Shown piece by piece: positions 1 through 7,524 of a DNA stretch of 40,499 nucleotides. The position numbers were made by a program, and so were the translations under genes. The stretch's first letter is position 1. Every line of letters starts with the position of its first letter. The notes below the pieces were generated by a model. It was not told the DNA's origin. It did not search any database and was given only the letters and a program-made list of their open reading frames with translations. This DNA comes from a virus, in the IMG/VR virus record IMGVR_UViG_3300037421_000060, positions 1 through 40,499 of that record; one strand, written 5' to 3'.

Positions 1-127
1 TCGTCTGAGGTCGTCGAGTCAACCGTTGACAAAAACGGCAACCCATATTCCGAGCGCATGCGCGTTGTCATTGCGAAGTCGGCGCTAGCGAAGGCCCGGC
101 GCGATGCCACTTTTCAGGTCGTGCCGA
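1..127. repeat. Terminal direct repeat, left copy
   Basis: These 127 bases are identical to 40373-40499. A perfect overlap of this size at the two ends of an assembled contig is the usual mark of a circular or circularly permuted molecule. The reading frame of the RecT-like gene runs across it without a break, which supports joining the ends. The overlap could be an assembler k-mer artefact of circularity or, less likely, a true short terminal repeat. Confidence 0.95.
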
Positions 128-738
128 AGGCGCTCGCCAAGCCGGTCGAAAGCGCCGTCCGCAAGCTCTTGCATGGCGATGCCCTGACAATCGAAAAGCG
201 GCGCGGCAATGTCGTCGCGTGGATTTCCAAACTCGGCATTGATCCCAAGCGCGTTTACGCGGCCCTCGCAATCCAAGGCGAAGCCGACTTGAACGTTGAA
301 AAACTTGAGGAGCTTACCGGGATTCGCACGGCGATCCGCGATAACGAAGTAACGATTGACGAGGCTTTCCCCGCGTCCGTCCCAAGCAAGGGCTTGGCCG
401 AAACGCTCGACGAGGCCAAGAGCGCGAGCAAAAAGCCCGCTGCGGTAAAGCAGACGGGGAACGTTGTTAGCGGCGATCAGGCCGGACGTGATATTAATAA
501 GCCAAAACCCGAAGTCCCGGTAAGCGAGCCCGGTTTGCCCGCGTCCAATCGCCCCGGCGTAATTTCCGGCATCGAATCGCACATGCTCGCCCTTGGGATT
601 TCCGAGGCGAAGGTGTGGGACTACGCGCTTAAAACTTTCCCGGCGGAAACGGTCAACGCGGAAAAGCTTTGGGACTTGCCCACGGAATTGCTCGCCAAAA
701 TCAAGGACGCAACGCCGGGCCTTGCCGTTAAGTCGTGA
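1..738 (+). CDS. RecT-like ssDNA-annealing protein, C-terminal part
   Basis: This is the downstream 245 codons of a gene that begins at 39986; joined across the ends the protein is 374 aa. The conserved part spans the junction: an SIRMAEIV...YGN segment, then ERMRVVIAKSALAKARRDA and FQVVPKAL. This matches a family common in phages next to RecE-like exonucleases, where it is thought to be a recombination or ssDNA-annealing protein. I recognise the family pattern and have not proven the function. A Pro/Lys-rich linker (residues about 260-300) contains VVSGDQAGRDIN. A small helical C-terminal domain follows. The stop overlaps the GTG start of the exonuclease gene, so the two are probably translationally coupled. 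Confidence 0.7.
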   Translation, partial: SSEVVESTVDKNGNPYSERMRVVIAKSALAKARRDATFQVVPKALAKPVESAVRKLLHGDALTIEKRRGNVVAWISKLGIDPKRVYAALAIQGEADLNVEKLEELTGIRTAIRDNEVTIDEAFPASVPSKGLAETLDEAKSASKKPAAVKQTGNVVSGDQAGRDINKPKPEVPVSEPGLPASNRPGVISGIESHMLALGISEAKVWDYALKTFPAETVNAEKLWDLPTELLAKIKDATPGLAVKS

Positions 739-1598
739 TAAATACCGGCATCCTTCTTGACATACCATCGGCGGAATATCACGCAGCCGAGGCGGTTTCC
801 CATTCCCGGCTCGAAGTTTTCCGGGAGCGCCCAATCAAATATTATAAACGCTTTGTCTCAAAGACTACGCCGGGCCGGGACTCGAAAGCGTTTAACGTTG
901 GCCGGGCCGCGCATTCCTATGTTTTAGAGGGCAGCGATGCTTATGCTAAAAGCGTGGCCGTTTGGCGCGGTGGAAATAAAGTAAAAGCCAAAAGCGAATG
1001 GGAGGCTTTCCAAGCTGCCAACCCCGGCAAAGATATTATAACTGATACCGAGGAAAATAATATTAAAAGCGCGGCAACCGCGATCTTTTTGCACCCCGAG
1101 GCATCGCAACTTTTCAGCCAAGGCAAACCGGAAATTACTTGGCGCATGCAATCAAACGCGCTCCCGATCCCGCTGCAATGCCGTACCGATTGGTTTAGCT
1201 CGGAAGGTTGCCAACTCACCCAAGGCCGTCCCTACGTCGTTGACTTTAAAAAGACCGAATCCCTAGACGAAGGCGATTTCGTGAATTTTCAAAAATCCTT
1301 TGAGGCTTTCGGGTATCACCGGCAAGCCGGTTTTTATACGGCGCTACTCCGGGATTTCGGCGTTGAATTATCGGACTTCTTTTTCGTCGCTGCCGAGGTC
1401 AAAGAGCCTTTTGGCGTTGATGTTTATCAAATCGAAATGCCCGGCATCGCCCAAGGTTTAGGTGAAACACTCGCCGATTTAAAAGACCTCGCCCGCTGCT
1501 ATGAATCGAATGTTTGGCCCAACCGCGCAACGGGTATCAGAAAAATTTCATGCTCGGAATACTATCTCAAGCGCGCCCCGCAATATCAACTTACCTAA
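735..1598 (+). CDS. RecE-like PD-(D/E)XK exonuclease (DUF3799-type)
   Basis: A 287-aa protein likely to degrade one strand of dsDNA so that the adjacent RecT-like protein can anneal the exposed strand. Visible family features are an N-terminal AVSHSRLEVF element (residues 20-29), the GRAAHSYVLE helix with H60, CRTDWF (D152), the catalytic VDFKKT with D170 and K172, and the downstream YHRQAGFY motif (Q197, Y201). Together these make a PD-(D/E)XK nuclease of the phage RecE/DUF3799 type. The start is GTG at 735; it overlaps the TGA of the upstream gene (GTGA), and no better ATG lies before the conserved N-terminus. Length is normal for phage members, which lack the long extension of Escherichia coli RecE. 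Confidence 0.85.
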   Translation: MINTGILLDIPSAEYHAAEAVSHSRLEVFRERPIKYYKRFVSKTTPGRDSKAFNVGRAAHSYVLEGSDAYAKSVAVWRGGNKVKAKSEWEAFQAANPGKDIITDTEENNIKSAATAIFLHPEASQLFSQGKPEITWRMQSNALPIPLQCRTDWFSSEGCQLTQGRPYVVDFKKTESLDEGDFVNFQKSFEAFGYHRQAGFYTALLRDFGVELSDFFFVAAEVKEPFGVDVYQIEMPGIAQGLGETLADLKDLARCYESNVWPNRATGIRKISCSEYYLKRAPQYQLT

Positions 1599-1601
1599 AC
1601 C

Positions 1602-2147
1602 ATGAGCTTCGGCCTTCACTGCGCTCGTCTAATTTGCGAGCAATATAAACTGCCGTCTGATCTGCCCCCGGCCCTTGCGCGGATTATTGACCGGGAAATT
1701 TCGACTTATGGGCAGACACAAAAAGCCGTCAGCCTTGACCGCTCGGAGCAAATCAAGGCCGGGACGAATATTCCCCCGCACGTTGACGAGGTGCGCGCCT
1801 ATATCGCCAAAATTGGCGGCAATTTCACCCCGGAGGCGTTTTGCGCCCATTACGAAAGTAATGGGTGGAAGGTCGGGAAAAACAAGATGGTCAATTGGCA
1901 AGCTGCCTGCCGGACGTGGAGCAATAACGACAACTCACGCGCAGGCGTGGCCCCTGTCGCGGCCCAGCGGCCCCGCACGGCCTTTGATATTCAAACACGG
2001 CTTGAGGCGTGCAGGAAGGAATTGCGCGACATTGTGAACCCCGGCGGCGCGGCGTGGCCGATAAAGCCAACCGGCGAAGCCGCGATCCGGGCGAACGAAC
2101 TCCAAGAGGCAATCCGCAAACTTGAAACGGAGCTTTGCCGCGCATGA
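1602..2147 (+). CDS. Putative replication protein with DnaD-like C-terminal motif
   Basis: A 181-aa protein. Residues about 75-107 carry FTPEAFCAHYESNGWKVGKN followed by MVNWQAACRTW. This F..hY...GW.vGk...W.aA...W signature is common at the C-terminus of phage replication initiators and DnaD/helicase-loader-like proteins. The N-terminus is short and no separate winged helix is obvious. It lies 3 bp after the exonuclease stop and belongs to the recombination/replication module. The final residues (ETELCRA) are encoded by the first unit of the 22-bp tandem repeat, so the 3' end lies in a region that may vary in length. A replication role is inferred from the motif and neighbours. Confidence 0.6.
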   Translation: MSFGLHCARLICEQYKLPSDLPPALARIIDREISTYGQTQKAVSLDRSEQIKAGTNIPPHVDEVRAYIAKIGGNFTPEAFCAHYESNGWKVGKNKMVNWQAACRTWSNNDNSRAGVAPVAAQRPRTAFDIQTRLEACRKELRDIVNPGGAAWPIKPTGEAAIRANELQEAIRKLETELCRA

Positions 2148-2210
2148 AACGGAGCTTTGCCGCGCATGAAACGGAGCTTTGCCGCGCATGAAACGGAGCT
2201 TTGCCGCGCA
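2124..2210 (+). repeat. 22-bp tandem repeat, four copies, at a stop/start junction
   Basis: The unit GAAACGGAGCTTTGCCGCGC plus AT occurs at 2124-2145, 2146-2167 and 2168-2189, with a 21-base fourth copy at 2190-2210. The copies are identical. Each unit boundary contains ATGA, the overlapping start/stop of the flanking genes. The first copy encodes the end of the replication gene and the last encodes the beginning of the next gene. Because 22 is not a multiple of 3, the ATGs at 2144, 2166 and 2188 lie in three different frames, and only 2188 opens the downstream gene. Confidence 0.97.
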
Positions 2211-2457
2211 ACCCGACGAATTATTTGCGGCTAAAGAAGTCGAGCAAGACTCTCCGCGCCTTGCTTGGCGCAAACGTCACTGCATCCTCGCCAAGAAATC
2301 TAAATTGCTGCCTTGGGCTGCATGGTTCGCGCGCGATTCTGAAATTGGCGACATTCCGCCGGATGACCCGCGCCGGGTCGGGCACGGAGAAAGCGAATGG
2401 GAGGCAATTGTTGACCTCGCCATTAAACACGGCGTCAAGCTTTGGAACGAAGAATGA
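2188..2457 (+). CDS. Conserved small phage protein, unknown function
   Basis: An 89-aa protein. Its SPRLAWRKRH N-terminal segment and its C-terminal end (EAIVDLAIKHGVKLWNEE) match a small protein often seen in phage replication modules; I know no function for it. The start chosen is the last of three ATGs created by the 22-bp repeat, because only it is in frame with the conserved body. An in-frame TTG at 2179 is a weaker alternative. The ATGs at 2144 and 2166 give 15- and 22-codon dead-end peptides. The stop abuts the stop of the convergent minus-strand gene with no intergenic base, so the two runs meet tail to tail without an obvious terminator. Confidence 0.75.
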   Translation: MKRSFAAQPDELFAAKEVEQDSPRLAWRKRHCILAKKSKLLPWAAWFARDSEIGDIPPDDPRRVGHGESEWEAIVDLAIKHGVKLWNEE

Positions 2458-2712
2458 TTACTTGTGCAGAAACGCGGTAGCGAATTGAATCACCGCGAGC
2501 CCGCCAAGTATCATGTAAAGAATGCGGTCACTTTTCCGCTGGTCTTGCCTGACTTCCTCTAGCTTTTCCGCCGTCCTGTCGTCGGATTCGTCTATGCGTC
2601 GGAGTAGTTCCATGTTGGCGCGGGCGCGGGTTGCTTTTTCGGATTCAATGTCTGAAATTATGCGTTTCACCTCGGCGCGTAAAATTGCAAGCTCCACCTC
2701 GTTTGATTCCAT
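2458..2712 (-). CDS. Small coiled-coil plus C-terminal membrane segment protein
   Basis: An 84-aa protein. Residues 1-62 are charged and helical, with heptad-like spacing (VELAILRAEVKRIISDIES, then EKLEEV). A single hydrophobic segment follows (YMILGGLAVIQFATAFL, about 65-81) and the tail is short. The architecture resembles XhlA-type or other phage lysis accessory proteins. It is the last gene of the late operon, after three other tiny membrane-protein genes, which supports a role in lysis. The role is inferred from topology and position; I see no specific motif. Confidence 0.6.
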   Translation of the reverse strand: MESNEVELAILRAEVKRIISDIESEKATRARANMELLRRIDESDDRTAEKLEEVRQDQRKSDRILYMILGGLAVIQFATAFLHK

Positions 2713-2730
2713 ATAATCGCGCCTGTGTTA

Positions 2731-2907
2731 TTATAACTTGGCTTTGATCTTGGCCAGCTCCTCTTCGGCCCATGCCCGCGCCTTGTGCGCTTCGTCAATG
2801 GCGATTTGCCAGCCTAAAGCGGCGTCCTTATGGATTCGCGCCAAGAAAAAGTAAACGAGAGTGCCCCCGGCAATGGCCGAGATTATAGCGGTTAGAAAAT
2901 AGCTCAT
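2731..2907 (-). CDS. Tiny membrane protein with charged helical tail; spanin-like candidate
   Basis: A 58-aa ORF that starts on an ATGA overlap with the stop of the upstream gene (start at 2907) and ends in TAA at 2731. An N-terminal transmembrane helix (MSYFLTAIISAIAGGTLVYF) is followed by a charged helix rich in Ala, Glu and Lys (AHKARAWAEEELAKIKAKL). One N-terminal membrane anchor with a periplasmic coiled helix is the layout of an inner-membrane spanin (Rz) but much shorter, so this is a candidate only. No lipoprotein partner (Rz1) is seen embedded in it. Confidence 0.6.
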   Translation of the reverse strand: MSYFLTAIISAIAGGTLVYFFLARIHKDAALGWQIAIDEAHKARAWAEEELAKIKAKL

Positions 2908-3407
2908 GATGTTGGAGGGGCCGGAGCCGCCGGGGTTGATTTCGTTGCAATGGCATTACGCGCATAAGCCTGCGCATAATTAAGAGTCGGTTTTTGTCCA
3001 AAGTGCCACGAAACGGCCATTCCGCAGAGGCAAATAATGTCTTTCCCAATAGCCTCTTGCGCGGCCCCGGACGAATGGTTATAGATAATTGTCGAAAGCG
3101 CGAGGAGATAGACCGTAATCCCCTCGCGGCATATTGTCAGGACGCCAGAGGCGAAAGAGCCCACTGTGCTTGCCACGGAGGAAGTAAATGCGGCCCAGCC
3201 CCCGGAGCTGTCAATTTCCGCGATCTTGTCGGCATCCCCTGCGGTTTGCGCGGCAAGCTGCTTGTCGGCCATTTTTTCCTCGTGAGCATACTGAACCTTG
3301 GAATTTACATAGGTTGAAATGCCTTGCACGAAGCTGCCGACTAGCCCGATTACGCCGCCGGTTGCGGCATTCTCCGCGCCGCCGAGAATGGTTTCAAGTA
3401 TGCTCAT
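2904..3407 (-). CDS. Membrane protein, holin-like candidate
   Basis: A 167-aa protein with Gly-rich hydrophobic stretches near residues 14-30 (GGVIGLVGSFVQGIS), 70-90, 95-112 (GITVYLLALSTIIY) and 125-140 (ICLCGMAVSWHFGQKP). The last one resembles the FWFG-type end of three-helix phage holins and gene-transfer-agent holins. A hydrophilic segment (HEEKMADKQLAAQTAGDADK) separates the first and second. It sits between the 72-aa and 58-aa membrane proteins, inside what looks like the lysis cassette. Holin is the best guess from topology; a structural membrane protein is also possible. Confidence 0.6.
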   Translation of the reverse strand: MSILETILGGAENAATGGVIGLVGSFVQGISTYVNSKVQYAHEEKMADKQLAAQTAGDADKIAEIDSSGGWAAFTSSVASTVGSFASGVLTICREGITVYLLALSTIIYNHSSGAAQEAIGKDIICLCGMAVSWHFGQKPTLNYAQAYARNAIATKSTPAAPAPPTS

Positions 3408-3409
3408 GG

Positions 3410-3628
3410 TTATTTCCCCGCTGTTGCGATTGCAATTTTCGTTTCGTTGTCGTGCTCTTTATTATAACCCCAAACGAGTGTGCCGACGCCGGTAGCGAGC
3501 CCGGCGGCGAGCGTGCCGAGGCCGATAAAATCGCATTTGCCCTGCGTGGCGTGGATTTCGTAGCCAACAAGCAGGAAAACGCCGGTTAGATAATAAAGCC
3601 CAAGGAATAGTTTACGGAAGTTTTTCAT
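3410..3628 (-). CDS. Small two-helix membrane protein, possible class II holin
   Basis: A 72-aa protein with two predicted transmembrane segments: LFLGLYYLTGVFLLVGY at about 7-23 and IGLGTLAAGLATGVGTLVWGY at about 35-55. The tail is short and charged. Size and topology fit a two-helix holin. It directly follows the tail fibre gene and precedes the other membrane proteins of the presumed lysis cassette. I cannot tell which of these proteins is the holin and which an antiholin. Confidence 0.6.
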   Translation of the reverse strand: MKNFRKLFLGLYYLTGVFLLVGYEIHATQGKCDFIGLGTLAAGLATGVGTLVWGYNKEHDNETKIAIATAGK

Positions 3629-3637
3629 GGGATTATT

Positions 3638-5848
3638 TTAGGAGCGTTGCATTAATTGGATGTTCAAAAATTCATAATTAGGCGACGAGGTTGGGCGACA
3701 GTTAAAAAGCCCTGCCTCGGTTGCATAAACTTGAACAGCGATAGTATGAACCCCGGCAGTCAGAACGCCAATATTAACCGCCCCGCCGATCAACGGCATG
3801 AATAAATTTTGCGTTGATGCAGCAACGTAGGCCACGCCGCGATAGTATGAAACGAAATAAGTAGTCGTTGCATCTATCAAAACACGAAGCGAGGCCGAAG
3901 GGGTATCATAAAGCGAGGCGGTGGAATTAACGATGAATCCGCCGAGCTGCATTAAAACCTCAAGCTGCGCCGCTGGGTTGGTAACGGTGAAATTTAGCGC
4001 CGCCAAAACCGTCGTTGTGGTATTGGCTGGGATTGTTATATTAGTTATGTCACTTACTTGAGTATAGCGCAGCAAGGCGGTGCTCGCCTCGCTAATTAGA
4101 AACCATACTTGCGCATTGGTTGAGGCGTTGAAATCGGTTGGGCGCTGCACGCCGGAGCCAGTCGAGGCCGTGCTTGGCTGCAATTGCCAGAATTGCGGGA
4201 TGCCGCTATATGAAATCATCACCATGCACTCGGAGGGAAGCGCACCGGCTGCGGTTGGTTGGCCGTTTAGAGAGGTGGCCGTGCTCCCGCCTATATCGGT
4301 GATAAAGGAGAAGTTTAAGACCGTCTCTGCGAGAGTCGGCGGCGTGCTCCCGGCATTATATTGCAAAACCGGATTCCACGCCGTGCCGTTTGAAACCAAA
4401 ACAATAACCTGCCCGGCGGAACCAATGGCCACGGTGGTTGGGCTCGTCGTGATTTGGTTGGCCGTCGAATCCATCTTCATTAGCCCGATCATGAACCCGG
4501 CCCCGGCGGTTGATGCCGCTGGAATTGTGGCCACGACTGCGCCGCCTGTTGCGGTGATCTGGAATAGCGTGCCATCGTCCGAGGTCGCGGCGGTAAAGCT
4601 TACCGTTTCGGCGACGACGCGGGAGAACAAGGTTTTGAGATTGGCGCGCGCTGTGATTGGGCTTGCGATCCCGGCGAGGTTGCCGGACTTCGGCAACATT
4701 TGCGTCGAATCGCTTTCAAGCTGCCATGCTGAACCGCTATAACCCAACACAATCGTTTGTAATTGGCTCGCGGTGTCCGTCGTGTATGAAGTAAGGAGAG
4801 TGCCGCCAGAGGTCGCGTTGTGAACCTCTATAATCACGCCGGAGGTCGCGCCGGGCAAAAGCACAATCAAAACAGTGTCGCCCGCATTCGGCGAATTGCT
4901 CGTGATAACCGAAAGTGTGCGCGTGCCCGCCGTGCCGGTGACGGTAACAACGGCGGTATGATGCCGGGAGGTGGTCGCCGGGGATATATTGGTGTTGCCC
5001 GTTGCCGACGAAGTAAGAGCCTCCCGCGTGAAATTATTCAACCCCAAGACCGCCGCATTTAACGCCGCTTGGGTCGCCAATGGCACGGAATAATTGCCCG
5101 CGAAGCTTGACGGGTTTATAATGGTGCAATCAATAACAACCGGCGCTTGCAGGTAAGTAAGGAAATTGCCCGAAGGGTCAGCAATCGTGATTTGAAACGT
5201 CTCATTAAGATTTCCCCCGGCGGCGGCAAAGGTTTCAATAACGGCCAAGGTCGCGGTGGAAAGCTGGCCCGTCCATCCGTTCGTTATCGTTGACCAAGTA
5301 TTAGCGAATGAAATCGGATTGAGCGCATAGGAGAGGAGCTGCACACAATTCAACCCGCCGCCGCCTGTAACGACAATATAATCCGTGATCGTGCTGGCCG
5401 GGGTTAAAAGCGTGGTCGTGGTTGTTATCGCCGGTTGCGCCGCGTTCGCCAGTGCGCCGATGAAAGTAACTGTCATCCATTCCCCGGCCACGCCCGCCAC
5501 CGTGCAATTATTCGCGCCAATGCTCGTTAGTGCCTGCAATGCCGCTTGGATCGTCGCGGGCGAGGCGTTCCACGCGAGCGCGCTCGTGGTAAAACCTGAA
5601 AAGGTTAAAGTGAAAGTCCCGCCGGTAGGATAGCCGCATTGCCCAATCGCTATGTAGGGAATATAGCTAGCATTGCCGGAAAACGTGGCGTAATTGCCGA
5701 GGCCATCGACTAAATAAAGCTCATAAGTCCGGTTGTCGCCTAATACAAGCTGGGGGAGCCCTACCGGAGTCATGTCCGTAACTGAACGAACAAGCGCCTG
5801 CGCCAAAGTCTGCGCTGACGTGTTTACGAATAATTGCAGATTGGCCAT
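3638..5848 (-). CDS. Large tail fibre / receptor-binding structural protein
   Basis: A 736-aa protein rich in Thr, Ala, Ser and Gly with almost no charge clusters, typical of beta-rich phage fibres. The N-terminal 250 residues contain tail-type beta modules (GTFTLTFSGF, then SPATIQAALQAL, then EWMTVTFIGALANAA). Later come repeated beta segments (GSAWQLESD, GTAWNPVLQ), each like the short modules found in phage fibre and appendage proteins. The start at 5848 (MANLQLFV) is 2 bp after the upstream stop; a longer ORF back to 5917 would only translate the antisense-like overlap with the preceding gene. It is the last big gene before lysis, where receptor-binding proteins commonly lie. Specificity is unknown. 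Confidence 0.75.
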   Translation of the reverse strand: MANLQLFVNTSAQTLAQALVRSVTDMTPVGLPQLVLGDNRTYELYLVDGLGNYATFSGNASYIPYIAIGQCGYPTGGTFTLTFSGFTTSALAWNASPATIQAALQALTSIGANNCTVAGVAGEWMTVTFIGALANAAQPAITTTTTLLTPASTITDYIVVTGGGGLNCVQLLSYALNPISFANTWSTITNGWTGQLSTATLAVIETFAAAGGNLNETFQITIADPSGNFLTYLQAPVVIDCTIINPSSFAGNYSVPLATQAALNAAVLGLNNFTREALTSSATGNTNISPATTSRHHTAVVTVTGTAGTRTLSVITSNSPNAGDTVLIVLLPGATSGVIIEVHNATSGGTLLTSYTTDTASQLQTIVLGYSGSAWQLESDSTQMLPKSGNLAGIASPITARANLKTLFSRVVAETVSFTAATSDDGTLFQITATGGAVVATIPAASTAGAGFMIGLMKMDSTANQITTSPTTVAIGSAGQVIVLVSNGTAWNPVLQYNAGSTPPTLAETVLNFSFITDIGGSTATSLNGQPTAAGALPSECMVMISYSGIPQFWQLQPSTASTGSGVQRPTDFNASTNAQVWFLISEASTALLRYTQVSDITNITIPANTTTTVLAALNFTVTNPAAQLEVLMQLGGFIVNSTASLYDTPSASLRVLIDATTTYFVSYYRGVAYVAASTQNLFMPLIGGAVNIGVLTAGVHTIAVQVYATEAGLFNCRPTSSPNYEFLNIQLMQRS

Positions 5849-5850
5849 TG

Positions 5851-6123
5851 CTAAAATTGCCCCGTTTGTCCACGAGATTTCAGCGCGGCCCACTTGTCGC
5901 CGCCGGGATGCGGGCAAGTCTCGGTCAAGAGATAGGCTTTAAACTTTGTGCAGCCGCAACCCGCCGTGCACTGGCCGAGGCCGAAATTGCCGCGCGGACT
6001 CCAATAAGAACAGGCCGCGCATATTTTTAGGCGATCTTCGCGCAGCGGTTTTGAGGCCAAGGGAAGCCCGGCCTTGGCCCATTCTTTCAACGCTTCGGAT
6101 AAATGTTTAACTTGGGCAATCAT
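5851..6123 (-). CDS. Cysteine-rich zinc-binding small tail-region protein
   Basis: A 90-aa protein whose centre holds seven cysteines and a histidine in the pattern C-A-A-C...GQCTAGCGC...CPHPGG, so at least one zinc site is likely. The form CxxC...CxxCgC..K......CP resembles small zinc-ribbon proteins encoded beside phage tail fibres. It overlaps the upstream gene by ATGA and ends 2 bp before the fibre gene, so it is embedded in the tail-tip operon. It may help fibre folding or be a minor virion part. No function is known to me. Confidence 0.65.
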   Translation of the reverse strand: MIAQVKHLSEALKEWAKAGLPLASKPLREDRLKICAACSYWSPRGNFGLGQCTAGCGCTKFKAYLLTETCPHPGGDKWAALKSRGQTGQF

Positions 6124-7232
6124 GACGGCGGATTGGGTAGTCCAACATAGCCGACGCCTTGGGAATTATTGCCAAACATTATATGGTGCCCGTTCGCACT
6201 TATAGCAAACGGAACCGGGTTGGTATAATGCCCGGTGCCAAGCGGCGTGCTCCCTTGCGAGGCAATAAAGGTTAGAAGATTATGAGCGGTCGCCCATGCC
6301 TCCGATTTTAGCCAATACCAACACCCCTCAGTCGGAAAAGACACCGATCCCCCAATGATAATATTTCCATCCTCGGATAATGCCATTGGCATTATATCGG
6401 GATGCCCGGCAGGTTGGGCTATTATTGTCGGGGTAATTGAGCCGGTCTTTGTTATATCCCAAACGCATCCACCGCCGCTAGTCGAGCCCACCGCGAGCTT
6501 TCCGTTGCCGCTTATGCCTATAACCTTCGTTGCGCTGGCCAGCGTTGCATTGGCCGTCCACACACCGGAGGCGAGTTTGTAAACGCGATACCCGGCAACT
6601 GAATCAAAGGTGACGGTAATATCATTGCAAAAATCTATTCCATGCGTAAGATTATAGCTAGAGGCTAGGTTGATTATTGTATTTACTGATGTTGCTATAT
6701 CGCGCACTAAAGCCGCGCCGTCGGTCAAGCGATCAGCAAACAGCTTGCTGCCGTCAGGACTAATTGCCCCGAAAGAATAAAGGCTGGTGATTATTGTCGG
6801 GGTAAGAGCAACACCCAATTTCCAAATTGCCGGATAAAAATTGCCGCTATTATCGCCCAATACACCGGCCAGAATGCCCGCCCTTGTAATGCATTTATCC
6901 AATAATATGCCGCCGGAAAACTGAACATATGGAGCCGGAAAAGATATGGTCTTTACGGAGAATAATGAACCCGAACGGGTCAAAAAAAAGTAGGTGCTTA
7001 CATTCGTAATTGCTGCGATCCTTTGAATGATGAACCATTGGGCGTTTGTCGAAAAGCCAAGGACGTTTAATTGGTCGCCGCCGCCGATGGTTGGCCATCC
7101 CAAGCTACTAAAATCGCCATTGGCGAAACCCTGCCACAAAAACGTGCTCGGCTGCATGTCCGTTGGCAGCGGATAATTGCACCCCGTAGAACAACAGGGA
7201 CAAGGGACGGTTGTAGTTGTTGGCCAAAACAT
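6120..7232 (-). CDS. Putative beta-propeller (HAF-repeat-like) tail protein
   Basis: A 370-aa protein. It contains at least four repeats ending in an ISxDGxxxxG-like turn: AISPDGSKLFADR, GISGNGKLAVGSTSGGGCVW, ALSEDGNIIIGGS and AISANGHHIMFGNN. Each comes about 45-60 residues after the last and is followed by an aromatic-rich strand (CVWDI, CWYWL). This is the pattern of HAF/extracellular beta-propeller repeats. The N-terminus is Cys/Pro-rich (VPCPCCSTGCNYPLP), perhaps a metal or disulfide knot that attaches it to the tail. Position among the tail-tip genes suggests an adhesin or receptor-binding protein. No fibre trimerisation motif is seen. Confidence 0.6.
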   Translation of the reverse strand: MFWPTTTTVPCPCCSTGCNYPLPTDMQPSTFLWQGFANGDFSSLGWPTIGGGDQLNVLGFSTNAQWFIIQRIAAITNVSTYFFLTRSGSLFSVKTISFPAPYVQFSGGILLDKCITRAGILAGVLGDNSGNFYPAIWKLGVALTPTIITSLYSFGAISPDGSKLFADRLTDGAALVRDIATSVNTIINLASSYNLTHGIDFCNDITVTFDSVAGYRVYKLASGVWTANATLASATKVIGISGNGKLAVGSTSGGGCVWDITKTGSITPTIIAQPAGHPDIMPMALSEDGNIIIGGSVSFPTEGCWYWLKSEAWATAHNLLTFIASQGSTPLGTGHYTNPVPFAISANGHHIMFGNNSQGVGYVGLPNPPS

Positions 7233-7523
7233 TTAATTGCCCGGCGTGAATGTAATCGTGCCATCGGCGTTACAGGTTATAGTTGCGTTTTGAAGCCCGC
7301 GCTGAACCAAATTAATCTGCGCTTGCAGGTTCACTAGTTGATTCATAAGCCCGGATAAATCGAGGATCGTGCCGGTGTCGGAAATTATAAACGTGCCCGC
7401 GCCATTGGGTGTTACGGTGGCCTTGGATAATCCGTTTAAGAAGTCCAAGACCTTTTGCGCCAATGCCACGTCAAGAAGCGTCGGCGTTTTGCCCTTCGTT
7501 AATTTTGGGAATGGCGCGGCCAT
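7233..7523 (-). CDS. Small tail-tip protein, unknown
   Basis: A 96-aa protein. The N-terminal half is helical (LLDVALAQKVLDFLNGLS), then a beta segment (GAGTFIISDTGTILDL), a possible trimer coiled coil (LMNQLVNLQAQINLVQRGL, about 58-77) and a beta C-terminus. It fits a short adaptor or fibre stalk. Its stop is adjacent to the start of the propeller gene, so both are probably made together. No named family recognised. Confidence 0.6.
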   Translation of the reverse strand: MAAPFPKLTKGKTPTLLDVALAQKVLDFLNGLSKATVTPNGAGTFIISDTGTILDLSGLMNQLVNLQAQINLVQRGLQNATITCNADGTITFTPGN

Positions 7524-7524
7524 A

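Noticed and set aside
85-834. Minus-strand ORF of 249 codons opposite the RecT-like gene
   Set aside because: It lies antisense to a protein with clear family features and its own translation has no domain pattern; long antisense frames are common in this GC-rich coding DNA.
4080-4742. Plus-strand ORF of 220 codons inside the tail fibre gene
   Set aside because: Antisense to a gene with strong structural-protein features and without overlapping starts or neighbours in that direction.
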